Below, piece after piece: positions 47,736-57,243 of a stretch of 62,718 nt of DNA. Location of the stretch: the NCBI GenBank assembly GCA_964412555.1, contig CAYPPG010000049.1, forward strand, positions 1 to 62,718, given 5' to 3'. The position numbers were made by a program, and so were the translations under genes. The notes below the pieces were generated by a model that saw only the letters and a program-made list of their open reading frames with translations, had not been told where the DNA came from and ran no database searches. Within the stretch, counting starts at the first letter, position 1; every line of letters starts with the position of its first letter. Source of the DNA: CAYPPG01 sp964412555 (GTDB taxonomy: Bacteria > Hinthialibacterota > Hinthialibacteria > Hinthialibacterales > Hinthialibacteraceae).

Positions 47736-47963
47736 GTAGGGGCGGTTCGCGAACCGCCCCTACACTGCCAGCTACCACCTATTGGGTAAAAACCTACCCC
47801 AACGGGAATAAAGAAAACATCTACCACCTTTTGAGTGAAAAACCTTACCCCAAAGGGGTTAAAGAAGACAGCCAGTGGGCAACGCCCCTGGAAATGGTCA
47901 ACATCTGTAAAATTCAACCCTGAAGGGGTGGCAGAAAAAATTTTCTTTCACCCCTTCAGAGAA
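47736..47963. repeat. Cluster of palindromic and tandem repeats between galT and purC
   Basis: Three parts. A perfect 28-bp palindrome sits at 47736-47763 (GTAGGGGCGGTTCG and its inverse). Then come two imperfect tandem copies of about 50 bp, starting CTACCACCTATTGGGTAAAA (47773) and CTACCACCTTTTGAGTGAAA (47821), with CCCCAACGGG or CCCCAAAGGGG cores. Last is a hairpin with 11-bp arms CTGAAGGGGTG/CACCCCTTCAG ending near 47961. No gene is seen in this 313-bp gap. Confidence 0.7.
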
Positions 47964-48033
47964 TAATTTTTTTCTTGTCTCTACTTCACCTATCCCTCTT
48001 ACAGGATGGGGATTTTGTTTGAAAATAGAAAAT

Positions 48034-49092
48034 CTATGATGCATTGTGCAACTGAATTACGGAAGAGGAGTTCACCTCTTTTTCCAACTGGATTTCGCGC
48101 AAATGTTTCGCGGCGTTTTCCGGTGGCATTGGATTGATATAAAAGCCCGTTCCCCATTCAAATCCGGCAACATGAGTCAATTTGGGAGTGATTTCAAGAT
48201 GCCAGTGAAAATAAGGCCCGTGATCCTCATGGTCGTGACAGGGAGAATTATGCAGCATGTAGTTGAATGGAGGATCATCCAATGTTTCTTTGATCCGATG
48301 GAGCGTGTGTTTCATCATGCGGGCGAAGTTGTTCACTTCATGTTTTTGTATTTCCTGAAAACACGAGGAATGCTGCTTGGGGATAATCCAAGTTTCAAAC
48401 GGAAAACGTGAAGCATACGGAGCATAGGCCAAAAAATCTTCGTTTTCATCGATAATCCTCTTTTGACTTCCTTGCTCCTGTTTGATCATGTCACAATACA
48501 CGCATCTCCCTTTGAATTTGAAATATTTATGCGCTCCTTCGAGTTTTTCGTTGACTCGTTTGGGAATAATAGGAAGTGAAATGATTTGTGAATGAGGATG
48601 ATCCAACGAAGCTCCGGCCTCCTTCCCGTGATTTTTAAAGATCATAATGAACTGAAACCGCTTGTCTTTGGTTAAATCGAGAATCCTGTCTCGATAAGCC
48701 CAGATGATTTCTTCAATCTGCTTTATGGAATAATCAGCCATGAACAAATGATGATTCGGCGTTTCGATGACGACTTCATGATCGCCGATGCCGTTCATTT
48801 TGTCGTACATCCCCTCTCCGACGCGCTCGATATCACCTTCGCGGCTCAGTGCGGGAAATTTATTCGGCACCACACGCAACCACCATCCTGCCGGATCGTT
48901 GATATTCCCGTCACGGCTGTAAACCAGCACTTCCTTCGGCGTTTTCCCCTCATTCCCTGGACAAAAAGGGCACATTCCTTGCGTTTTTGTTTCCTTGACA
49001 CAGGTGTTGACGAAATCCATTGGACGCTTTGCCCGTTCAGTAGCAATAATCACCCATCGTTCGATAACCGGATCTTTCCTCAATTCGGACAT
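48034..49092 (-). CDS. galT: Galactose-1-phosphate uridylyltransferase
   Basis: 352 residues. GalT exchanges UMP between UDP-glucose and galactose-1-phosphate, the second Leloir step. Visible: LRKDPVIERWVIIATERAKR at the N-terminus, the zinc-binding CPFCPGNE, VVPNKFPALSREG, and the nucleophile motif ASLDHPHSQIISLP with the HPH histidine. The C-terminal HIT half has CVYCDMIKQEQ, FPFETWIIPKQH and FHWHLEITPKL. The ATG at 49092 follows AAGGAG; an upstream start adds 9 residues without a site. It resembles the archaeal/planctomycete-type GalT. The GHMP kinase at 6.2 kb could supply galactose-1-phosphate; no epimerase gene is in the window. Confidence 0.94.
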   Translation of the reverse strand: MSELRKDPVIERWVIIATERAKRPMDFVNTCVKETKTQGMCPFCPGNEGKTPKEVLVYSRDGNINDPAGWWLRVVPNKFPALSREGDIERVGEGMYDKMNGIGDHEVVIETPNHHLFMADYSIKQIEEIIWAYRDRILDLTKDKRFQFIMIFKNHGKEAGASLDHPHSQIISLPIIPKRVNEKLEGAHKYFKFKGRCVYCDMIKQEQGSQKRIIDENEDFLAYAPYASRFPFETWIIPKQHSSCFQEIQKHEVNNFARMMKHTLHRIKETLDDPPFNYMLHNSPCHDHEDHGPYFHWHLEITPKLTHVAGFEWGTGFYINPMPPENAAKHLREIQLEKEVNSSSVIQLHNAS

Positions 49093-49288
49093 ATACGGCT
49101 CCTTCACAACCAATTGCATTCACAAATGCCGGCAGCACAATGTATAAATCTTGGACTAAAAGATTGTATATTAAAGAATGGTTAGATGTAGGTCAATCGG
49201 AAGGAAATACTTCTATCTTCGGAGCACAGGCATCTTGCCCGCATCATTCAACACGTGTAACTGCAAACTACAATCAATACAGAGAAAT

Positions 49289-49314
49289 GGGATGCCGAGT
49301 TCAATCGGCATCCC
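49289..49314 (-). terminator. Terminator-like hairpin after the secreted protein gene
   Basis: Perfect 10-bp stem GGGATGCCGA/TCGGCATCCC with a 6-nt loop, 54 bp past the stop at 49368. The following T run on the minus strand is short (ATTTCTCT), so it is a weaker case than the other terminators. Confidence 0.45.
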
Positions 49315-49367
49315 GAAATCGGAAAGTATGTGATTTTCTCACAACTCCATTATTATTTGATATTCAA

Positions 49368-50696
49368 TCAGTAGATCATCCAAGTTGGAACATTGGTTCC
49401 ACCTGTGTTTCCGGTTATGGTCACATCGTCAATGGCAAAGAAACTTGAATTGCCTCCGCCGATACCGCTGCCTTCGAAACGGACAATCACATCGGATTGA
49501 CCGGCCGCTTCCGGAATAGGAATATAATATTCCATCGCATGTGATCCTTCACCGGTTTCATCCAACGCTTGGGGATCGGTCACATAGGAAAAAACATCGG
49601 AAAACGAGTTTCCACCATCTGTGCTGACCTGCACTTTGCCATTAAAACCATCGTTGGGCAAATACTCCATCCAAGCATAAAAGAATACTTCGCTATATTG
49701 GCTGCAATCAAGACTGGGTGTATCCAACGTGCAGACAATGTCTTCCGGAGCGAATTCCAAGGATTGGTAGATGGCATAGCCTTGTCCTGCCAAGCGATTT
49801 AATGTATTGCCGTCGTGTTGGGGACCTTCACCGTTAAAAAATTCGATAATATCGACGTCAATGACATTCTCGCTGCCATGGGACCAGAAATTGATTCCGC
49901 TGTCATCGGGATTGCGGGACCAATCCGCGGGGATACCGTCTTCGAACGTTTCCGGTCCTAAAATGACTTCAGAACCTTGGGGCGGGGGATCTGTGCTGAT
50001 GCGAAGATTGTCAAATGCTACCCACCAATCCCAATCTTGTTCGAAGTGACGGAAACGAATGCGGACATCCGATTGTCCGGCGGCCACCTCTGAAATGTCC
50101 AAATAATACCGGCCGTATAAATCCCCCATATTACCATCCTTCCCGGGAATCGCGGGATTCGAATTTTCTGTTACCTCTCTGTCTTGGGAGAAAGTTTGTC
50201 CGACGAAACGTAAGGGAGCTACGCGTTTTTCCATGGTTACCCAATCACCATCACCGGCCTTCACATCGATAAAGAAAATCGCCGAACCGTTGTTATTGAG
50301 AACTACACTCATATCGGCGCTTAACCAAACGGATGAGGCGTTGCTGCAATCGATGGAGGGAGTGATAGCATCGTGAGATTGTCCTGAGTCGATCAATAAA
50401 TTGTCTCCCTCACCACTATATTTATCAGCGTCTGAGATCAGGTATTGACCCGTCGTTGGGTGGCCATGCAGACCAGGTGGATTCATATTACGGTTATAAT
50501 CGAAACTGAATTCCACCGTGATTTCAGAATCCGGATTATCCGGTGCGCCTTCAGCGGAGATAAATTCCCAACCGGTCGCCAATAGTTCATCCTCAAATTG
50601 ATACGCATCGAAATCCTCAAAAAATAATTCTTGGCTAAAGGCCAATGAATTCATCAAAAGAAGACTTAAAATAATTGAGCCTGAAATGTATTTCAT
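49368..50696 (-). CDS. Secreted protein with two MAM/CUB-like beta-sandwich domains
   Basis: 442 residues from the ATG at 50696, which follows CAGGAG. A signal peptide ends at SLAFSQ. Two copies of a jelly-roll module follow. Module 1 has FFEDFDAYQFEDELLATGWE, VWLSADMSVVLNNNG and WWVAFDNLRI. Module 2 has ETFEDGIPADWSRNPDDSG, VFFYAWMEYLPNDG and FFAIDDVTITG. The shared pattern, an EDF start and an ending of xxDxVxI, is typical of MAM-like adhesion folds. The protein ends NVPTWMIY, similar to the end of the protein at 21186. It lies between galT and two pseudopilins and may be a substrate of that secretion system. Function unknown. Confidence 0.83.
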   Translation of the reverse strand: MKYISGSIILSLLLMNSLAFSQELFFEDFDAYQFEDELLATGWEFISAEGAPDNPDSEITVEFSFDYNRNMNPPGLHGHPTTGQYLISDADKYSGEGDNLLIDSGQSHDAITPSIDCSNASSVWLSADMSVVLNNNGSAIFFIDVKAGDGDWVTMEKRVAPLRFVGQTFSQDREVTENSNPAIPGKDGNMGDLYGRYYLDISEVAAGQSDVRIRFRHFEQDWDWWVAFDNLRISTDPPPQGSEVILGPETFEDGIPADWSRNPDDSGINFWSHGSENVIDVDIIEFFNGEGPQHDGNTLNRLAGQGYAIYQSLEFAPEDIVCTLDTPSLDCSQYSEVFFYAWMEYLPNDGFNGKVQVSTDGGNSFSDVFSYVTDPQALDETGEGSHAMEYYIPIPEAAGQSDVIVRFEGSGIGGGNSSFFAIDDVTITGNTGGTNVPTWMIY

Positions 50697-50910
50697 ACTT
50701 TTTTCTCCTGTCTTTTTAGATTTTTTCGACATTCATACTATGAAAATGTGACAATAAGGGCTACACTTTGTTCCTGCCCTCAAGTCGGTTGGAGCTTCAT
50801 AGGTGTGTTTTCTTGGGCCATTTTCATCTTTCATTGCGAACGGTGAAATATGAGTGTTTTTCTTTCATCACCCCCTTTCCTTTGGATTTGATTCTTGTTT
50901 TTCCAAGCCA

Positions 50911-51531
50911 TTAATTGCAGGCCGAACCCAGTCGTTTCGTCCCCCAGTCAAGAACAATACAACCGGAGTTGTAATCACCGCCGAAGCGGAAAATATTGCC
51001 ATCGGATTTGATGCCATTGGAAACATCGTAGCGGTCCATATCCGTGAAAAAGGGGAACGGATCGTGCGAGCTGTTATCGTCATCCAGATCCGGGCCATAG
51101 CTCATCAGGCTGTAGCATTGTTTTCGATAGGGTTGTTGATTATCCGCTCCGCTTCCCATTTCGTAATCCGGCCGGCCTTGAGTGGCGTAGGCGTTACTGC
51201 TACCCAAATTGGAAAAGGTGCCCCGGAGATCTCGATTGACGAAGGGATCGGATGGCAATGAAGCGATATAAGAAACGGGCGTTGTTAATTTGAACAGGCC
51301 ATTTTCCCCGCCCATATAATTGTCGAGATCATGATCCCCAGGAAAACTGTTGCGATCGATCCTATAGGATTCCAAAGCGGTCGAAAGTGCTTTCATATCC
51401 GATTCGACGCGTGCGATTTTTGCACGGACCTGGGCATTCAGAAAATTGGGGACCGCGATGGCCGCCAGAATCCCGATAATCGCGACAACGATCAATAACT
51501 CGATTAAAGTAAAACTGCGGTTCGTATGCAT
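50911..51531 (-). CDS. Type II secretion / pilus-like pseudopilin
   Basis: 206 residues. The prepilin signal is MHTNRSFTLIELLIVVAIIG: F+1, E+5, then LAAIAVPNFLNAQVRAK. The residue before cleavage is Ser. A coiled part (RVESDMKALSTALESYRID) leads into a globular domain beginning with SFPGDHDLDNYMGGENG. It carries SLMSYGPDLDDDN and DVSNGIKSDGNIFRFGG, a Ca-loop-like and IVLD-ended form shared with the neighbour at 51763. AAGGAG is about 14 bp before the ATG, rather far. It follows the second pilin by 231 bp in the same orientation. Confidence 0.92.
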   Translation of the reverse strand: MHTNRSFTLIELLIVVAIIGILAAIAVPNFLNAQVRAKIARVESDMKALSTALESYRIDRNSFPGDHDLDNYMGGENGLFKLTTPVSYIASLPSDPFVNRDLRGTFSNLGSSNAYATQGRPDYEMGSGADNQQPYRKQCYSLMSYGPDLDDDNSSHDPFPFFTDMDRYDVSNGIKSDGNIFRFGGDYNSGCIVLDWGTKRLGSACN

Positions 51532-51762
51532 TATTGAATATCCATCTCCTTATATGTGCACAAATTCAGCATTTGGAAAGTATTATGGCCACCCGTAACT
51601 AATTAAAGATTAAGGTAATGTTCGATTTATGTTAGGGAAAATACAAATGTTGTAGAAGAAAAAAATTGAAAGTTTGTATGTATATATATCTATAACTAGA
51701 TTGCTAAAAATGAATCTCCCCCTCATGTTTTTTGATAATTTCAAAAGAATGATAATGTCATT

Positions 51763-52383
51763 TTATCCGTCGCAAGTTCCTGGGCAACCGAAATCAGCGA
51801 GAGTTACACCTGGATATTGCCCTTGTTGGTATGGATATCCAACACCTCCCCCACCACCAAAAACTGGCCGATATATTGTTCCTTTGCTGGCGAGACCGTT
51901 GCTGATATCGTAGGGAAGGAAGAATTCGGCTCCTCCGGCGATTTGGCCATCCTTGTCAGGACCGACGGATTTCAGGAAGAAAGCTGCCGTTCGATTGCGA
52001 TTCCAATATTCAGGGGCAGCTTGGCCGATACGGCCAGCCCCTTCCACTGCGGCAGGTTCGGCGTGATATTGTCCGCAGAACCATTCCCACGTGCGGGTTT
52101 CCCCTTCGGTTTGGAAAGGATCCGTGAGATTGGTTGAAAGATAGGCGATGGGAGTGGTGATGAACTTGTGCTGCGCTTTGCAGCGGTCGGCGTGTGGTGG
52201 ATAAGCATTGTTATCCAAATGATAAGCCGTGTAAGCCTCATCAATAGCCCGCAATTCCGCTTCGACACGTGCGATTTGCGCTTTCAACCGAGCGTTCAGG
52301 AAATTCGGAACCGCAATAGCAGCCAAAATTCCAATAATAGCGACAACAATCAATAATTCGATGAGTGTAAAACCACGATCCAT
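51763..52383 (-). CDS. Type II secretion / pilus-like pseudopilin
   Basis: 206 residues. The prepilin signal MDRGFTLIELLIVVAIIG has the classical Gly before the cleavage site, unlike the other two pilins of the window. The rest is parallel to its neighbour: NFLNARLKAQIARVEAELRA, PIAYLSTNLTDPFQTEG, FLKSVGPDKDGQI and DISNGLASKGTIYRPVFGGGGG. It ends with a Cys pair (CPGTCDG). The ATG follows AGGAGG 8 bp upstream. The two pilins share length and C-terminal logic (SVGPD, DISNG), so they are paralogues, probably major and minor subunits of one pseudopilus. Confidence 0.93.
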   Translation of the reverse strand: MDRGFTLIELLIVVAIIGILAAIAVPNFLNARLKAQIARVEAELRAIDEAYTAYHLDNNAYPPHADRCKAQHKFITTPIAYLSTNLTDPFQTEGETRTWEWFCGQYHAEPAAVEGAGRIGQAAPEYWNRNRTAAFFLKSVGPDKDGQIAGGAEFFLPYDISNGLASKGTIYRPVFGGGGGVGYPYQQGQYPGVTLADFGCPGTCDG

Positions 52384-52570
52384 AGTATTGTACCTCCTAA
52401 CATATCAAAACTTGACAATCCCATACATTTACATGTTGATCGATTTACTGCGTTATCGTAGTAGAAATTCAGGAACAATGCAATCTATTTTTTTTGTGAA
52501 TGTATTTTAGTCACTCCCCGATTCACTAGAGAATGGAATCACAGCAGCGTCATTATTTTGATAACTTTTT

Positions 52571-54580
52571 CTATTTAAGGTTATCGAATTCGTGTTCATG
52601 TAAGATTTGTTCGAGGGCATTGACAACATCAGGATCGAAACTTCTCCGATTTAAACGATCGATGACTTTCATAGATTTTTCATGAGCGGTGTCATGGGGA
52701 TTCTCATGACTGTAACGGTCGTGCAGAAGAATATAGGCATGTGCGACAGCAATAATGCGAGAACCGAGAGGGATTTGACTGCCTTTGAGTTCGTCAGGCC
52801 GGCCGTGTCCGTTCCAGGTTTCATGAATGTGATACACAATGTCTTCCACTTCCGAATCGAGACCTAACGCTTTCACAAACTGTAAGCTCAACTGGCGTCC
52901 TTTCACTTGATGTTCTTCAATAGGAATTTTGGATTGCAGCATTCGTAACATGCCGGCATCGTGAAGAAGCGCGGCATAGGTGATATTTTGGTAATCCCGT
53001 TCATTGACATTCAGTTTGCGTGCGATTTTTTGCGTCAAATTACAGGTTTTTACTGTGACACCCGGGCTGGTGGGTTCATGAGTCTCGATCAGATTCGCGA
53101 TGCTTTTTAGAACATTGACAGTGATGCTACGTTCACTCTCGTGTAGGCGGGCACTTTTGATCGCCAAAATGGCTTGTTCCGCAAAAGTCAGAAGAATTTC
53201 CCGGTCACCGGGGGTAAAATCCCGTTCGGAATCCGCTACTGTGATGACTCCTTCAATATCGTCATCGAACAACGCGACAGAGAGGTAGGATTCGGAAGGA
53301 TAGGTTTCACCGATATTTTCCCATGGTTGTGATGATAAATCGTTCGGATGAAAAATATATGGATTCAGGTTTTCCGCAACCCAACCGGGCAATCCTTCCC
53401 CAAGATAGTAAATTTGTTGACCGACTTCGTTTTTATCCAATCCCAGCGTTATGCGGGGTATGAGTTTTTCTTTTTCGTTATCCATCAACATGATGGAGCA
53501 CTTCCTGACCTTGAGTAATTGGCGTGTCAATTGACCGATCTTACCCATCATTTCTTTTGCGCTGATGTTGGCGGAAATAAGTCGGTGGACGACATGAATG
53601 GTGGATAGGGCTTTTCGCCGCAAATTCATGCGTTCCAAAATCAAGGCGTTATCCAGAGCGGCAGCTCCTCCGACGGAAAGCAGTTGAACCAATCGCTCAC
53701 GGGCGCTGGTAATCACATCTACTTGAGCCTTTGCGGTGAGCAGGATGCCGATCATATAATTATTGCGGACAAAGGGAATGGCCATGCAGGAAATATCATC
53801 CGAAGGTTCTATGATCCGGAAATTTTTCAACGAAGACAAAAACCAATCCCGCAATGGGTCATTTTGTACCAATTCATAATACGGGGGAGTATTTTTTCGA
53901 TAGGGTTCCTGATACTCGTAACGCGTTAAATGGAGATTACGGAGGCGTAATAATTCTTTGGGAAAATTACGAACAAAAGCGGGGTAAAATTCACCATCTT
54001 CGTTGATTAGTAGAATCAACCCGTTTTCCAAACCCAAGGTACTGCATAGTTCGTCGGTCAAACGTTCAAGAAGTTGGTCGAGATTGAGTACGCTGATGGT
54101 ATCGGACAGAAGGTGATGAACGAGTTCCAGGTCATCATTGTTTTCAAGAGTATTTGCCAGAAGAGACAAGTATCCTTCGATGATGCGTAAGATTTGACTG
54201 AGAAGGGGTTTATCCTCTGACTTGACTTTGCAGATTCCTATTCCACCTACGAGAATACCCCGATACCGAAATTCTGTGATTCCTTGTAGGAATCCATCAC
54301 AACAATCGAGAATGTGAGTGTTTTTTGTGATTTGATCACTGAAAATCGACTGGACAAGTATTTCCAGAATCCGTTTCTGCTGGGCAGGATCATCCTCCGC
54401 TGTTTTGCAAAAGGGGGTGGAATCCGAAAAAGGAAAAGGATGACGAACCATTTTTTCATCCAGCACCCACCAATGGGAGTCAGGAAGAAAAGATGCGAAT
54501 CCTCGATATAAAGCAAGTATATGAGGATTCATGGCGATATCTGTAAACCGTATCGGAAAAGTCGAATAAGTATCAGCCAT
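52571..54580 (-). CDS. GAF-domain HD-GYP-type phosphodiesterase
   Basis: 669 residues, soluble. Two GAF-like sensory regions: about 150-310 (LDQLLERLTDELCSTLG) and about 330-480 (LLKVRKCSIMLMDNEKEKL, ITLGLDKNEVGQQIYYLGEG). The C-terminal HD domain has LLHDAGML (HD at 540) and HETWNGHGRPDELKG (from 586), then QIPLGSRIIAVAHAY. The GYP tripeptide is GRP here, so it is a variant of the c-di-GMP phosphodiesterase class and activity is not certain. Its ATG lies 8 bp within the end of glnD, so the genes are translationally coupled. It may link c-di-GMP turnover, relevant to pili and surface polymer, with nitrogen status. Confidence 0.87.
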   Translation of the reverse strand: MADTYSTFPIRFTDIAMNPHILALYRGFASFLPDSHWWVLDEKMVRHPFPFSDSTPFCKTAEDDPAQQKRILEILVQSIFSDQITKNTHILDCCDGFLQGITEFRYRGILVGGIGICKVKSEDKPLLSQILRIIEGYLSLLANTLENNDDLELVHHLLSDTISVLNLDQLLERLTDELCSTLGLENGLILLINEDGEFYPAFVRNFPKELLRLRNLHLTRYEYQEPYRKNTPPYYELVQNDPLRDWFLSSLKNFRIIEPSDDISCMAIPFVRNNYMIGILLTAKAQVDVITSARERLVQLLSVGGAAALDNALILERMNLRRKALSTIHVVHRLISANISAKEMMGKIGQLTRQLLKVRKCSIMLMDNEKEKLIPRITLGLDKNEVGQQIYYLGEGLPGWVAENLNPYIFHPNDLSSQPWENIGETYPSESYLSVALFDDDIEGVITVADSERDFTPGDREILLTFAEQAILAIKSARLHESERSITVNVLKSIANLIETHEPTSPGVTVKTCNLTQKIARKLNVNERDYQNITYAALLHDAGMLRMLQSKIPIEEHQVKGRQLSLQFVKALGLDSEVEDIVYHIHETWNGHGRPDELKGSQIPLGSRIIAVAHAYILLHDRYSHENPHDTAHEKSMKVIDRLNRRSFDPDVVNALEQILHEHEFDNLK

Positions 54581-57209
54581 AAGAAGTTGCCGTATCTAAA
54601 CTATTTTTCAGCGCTTGAGTCAGTTCCTTGACATAGTCTTCATCGAGTATTTTCTCTCCGGAAGGGTCAGTAACATAAAAAACAGTCGTGACGCGATTGC
54701 CTTCCTTCGTGATTCGTGCAAATTGAATGTTAATGTTTCTTCCCGAGAGATTGGCTGTAAGTTCCTGAAGAGCCCGTGGACGATTTGGCCCACGGGATTC
54801 GATCACGGTAAACCGAGTGGAAATATCGTTTAAAATTTTTATCCGAGATTCAAAACTGCTCCGTCCTAAAGCTCCGGCTCCCGGTTTTTTGGGAATGGGG
54901 GGGATTTCATTATCGGATAAAAGATAGTGAGTGATCCGGTCCCGTAATAGAAATTCCCGGGCATTGGAAATGGATGTTCCTTCTAGGCTGTCCCGGATCA
55001 CAATATTGTTGACAACGACACCATCACTGCGAGTGTTCAAACGCGCCTCTTCGATTGTAAAGTTTTCAAGCAGAACCGCCGTGCAAATACGGTGAAAAAG
55101 ACCGAGTTTGTCATTGCAGACCAGAATCATTTCACGGCAGCCCGGATCGAGATGAGGGGAGAAGTCGGTCATGGGTTTGATGCCGTCAAATTGCTGAATC
55201 AGAGTGAGATGCTGCCGCATGTTTTCTATGGATTGATTCAGCATATAACTCGGCGGTAGGTTGTTTAAATGATTCTTTACCAGCTCTTCGTCGAATTCCT
55301 TGGAGAGTGCTTGAATAATTTCTTCTTTTCGGGATACCTCTTGGACTTGATGGTCTTCCTCACTCATCGATTCACTGATGAATACATCCCGTGTCGTCAA
55401 AAACAGCTGCCAAAGAAGGTTGTTTTTCCATTCGTTCATCGACTCGGGAGATACGGACCGTACATCCACGTAAGTCATGAGATACATGATGTTCAAATCA
55501 TCGGGGCTGTCAAACGAGTCGGAAAAATCGGCGATGGCCTTATGATCGGTAATATCAAGCCGATGCGAAGCCTGGTTCATGATGAGGTGATAGCGAACGA
55601 AGAATACAATTTTTCCCCGTTTTTCCTCTGAAATACGCATGCGCCGGCAGATGGTATCGACAAGACGCGCCCCCACTACGCAATGATCCCCATCCCGTCC
55701 TTTGCCAATGTCGTGGAACAAGACAGCTAGCCTCAGTACGTCTTTGTACTCACATTCCTCCCAAATGGAATACCGTTCTTTCGCGTATTTGTTCTTGTCT
55801 TCATCCAAATGTTCCAAATGATAGAGACAGCGAAGCGAGTGTTCATCGACGGTGTATCGATGGGCGAGGTCATAACGCACCAGAAAAATGATACTGCGCC
55901 ATTCCGGAAATATGCGTTCCAGCATTTTTGTTTTGCGCATTTCATGGATCGCATTTCCAATCGGTTCCGGCATAGAAAAGAATTCGCGCAGCAAACGGGC
56001 GGTTTCTTTGTCATGGAGAAACGCTTGATCGACCAGTTCCAGATTATCACGAACCGCTTCGGCCGTTTCTTCCGCCAAATCGACACCGTATTTCGCAGCG
56101 TAAATGAACATCATCAAGAGACGTTGAGGATGATGTTCGAAGAAATGAAATGTTGTAGGAATATGAAGCTTATTCTCGCGAATAAAGAAACCATCAGGCA
56201 GATTTTTACGCGATTTCAACTTAAAAAACTTCCAGATAGGGGTTGGGGAGCATTTGTAATCAATGCGTTCGGCGAATTGCCGGATCGTCAAGGCATGGCG
56301 GTAATATTCCCGCATCATTTCTTCTTCGGCCAGGCGTCCACGGCGGTCAAGGTACCCGAGACGCGAAGAGATTTGATGCTGAATCGGAAGAGCAAGGACA
56401 TCTTGCTCCCGCTTGGTGAAGAAATGCAAATCGTTTCGCAGTTGCCACAAGAATTCAATCGCTTTTTGCACTTTCACCATCATGAGGTCGTCAATCAACA
56501 GACAGCGCTTCAATTGTAGAAGATTCAATCCTCGTGCTTTGAAGAGCGAGCCGACCCATAAACCAAAATGGTAATCCCGCAAGCCGCCGGGGCTTTCTTT
56601 CAAGTTGGGTTCGGTGATGTTGATCGTAGTGCCGAATTTCGCAATTCGTTCATTGCGCTCAACGATCTTTTTCCGAATGTGATCAAAGCGGTTACGGCTC
56701 AAGATGCGCCAGAGATCGTTTTTGAATTTTTCAAACAGACGCCAATCGCCGGCCAGGAAACGGCTCTCGGACATGGCGGTTTGGCTATGCATATCAGAAT
56801 TGAGGATTTCTAGAGCGTGTTTGTAACTACGGCAGCAGTGGCCGACATGAAACCCGAGATCGTAGAGGCATTGAAAAAATCCTTTGATCAAATCTGTTTC
56901 TTTTTTACTCAATTCCTGATTGTAGAGAAAAATGATATCCACATCGGATTGCGGATGTAATTCGCGCCTGCCATATCCGCCTTGCGCCAACAATAATATA
57001 TGGGGAGGCAATTCATCTTGCTGAAGAATGCGCTGCAGGTAGTCGAGAAGTAGGCGAAGAATGAGTGTATCCGTCGCCTCGGTGATGGCTCGCACGATTT
57101 CGGCGGCATTTTCTTCCGTCTCATGAAGATGCTGGATGGTCTTCATGTCATTTTGATAATGGGCATAAATACCCGGTATTTCCGTTTCCGGTACGTACGC
57201 GAGAGCCAT
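54573..57209 (-). CDS. glnD: Bifunctional PII uridylyltransferase / uridylyl-removing enzyme
   Basis: 878 residues, like Escherichia coli GlnD (890). GlnD uridylylates or deuridylylates PII in response to glutamine. In order: nucleotidyltransferase motif GGYGRRELHPQSDVDI (residues 77-92), the GlnD-specific region LKESPGGLRDYHFGLW (about 203-218), HD domain RYTVDEHSLRCLYHLEHL and LAVLFHDIGKGRDGDH (HD at 499-500), and two C-terminal ACT domains starting near 690 (MILVCNDKLGLFHRICTAVL) and 800 (RALQELTANLSGRNINIQF). All catalytic residues appear intact. No PII or glutamine synthetase gene is in the window. The ATG has no strong ribosome site, and a G/C homopolymer lies just upstream. Confidence 0.95.
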   Translation of the reverse strand: MALAYVPETEIPGIYAHYQNDMKTIQHLHETEENAAEIVRAITEATDTLILRLLLDYLQRILQQDELPPHILLLAQGGYGRRELHPQSDVDIIFLYNQELSKKETDLIKGFFQCLYDLGFHVGHCCRSYKHALEILNSDMHSQTAMSESRFLAGDWRLFEKFKNDLWRILSRNRFDHIRKKIVERNERIAKFGTTINITEPNLKESPGGLRDYHFGLWVGSLFKARGLNLLQLKRCLLIDDLMMVKVQKAIEFLWQLRNDLHFFTKREQDVLALPIQHQISSRLGYLDRRGRLAEEEMMREYYRHALTIRQFAERIDYKCSPTPIWKFFKLKSRKNLPDGFFIRENKLHIPTTFHFFEHHPQRLLMMFIYAAKYGVDLAEETAEAVRDNLELVDQAFLHDKETARLLREFFSMPEPIGNAIHEMRKTKMLERIFPEWRSIIFLVRYDLAHRYTVDEHSLRCLYHLEHLDEDKNKYAKERYSIWEECEYKDVLRLAVLFHDIGKGRDGDHCVVGARLVDTICRRMRISEEKRGKIVFFVRYHLIMNQASHRLDITDHKAIADFSDSFDSPDDLNIMYLMTYVDVRSVSPESMNEWKNNLLWQLFLTTRDVFISESMSEEDHQVQEVSRKEEIIQALSKEFDEELVKNHLNNLPPSYMLNQSIENMRQHLTLIQQFDGIKPMTDFSPHLDPGCREMILVCNDKLGLFHRICTAVLLENFTIEEARLNTRSDGVVVNNIVIRDSLEGTSISNAREFLLRDRITHYLLSDNEIPPIPKKPGAGALGRSSFESRIKILNDISTRFTVIESRGPNRPRALQELTANLSGRNINIQFARITKEGNRVTTVFYVTDPSGEKILDEDYVKELTQALKNSLDTATSYG

Positions 57210-57243
57210 ATTAGAAGTGCAAGTATCTATAGAATTTGTTTCC

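Noticed and set aside
6179..49092. Leloir operon (kinase with galT)
   Set aside because: The two genes lie 41 kb apart on opposite strands, and the kinase substrate is not certain.
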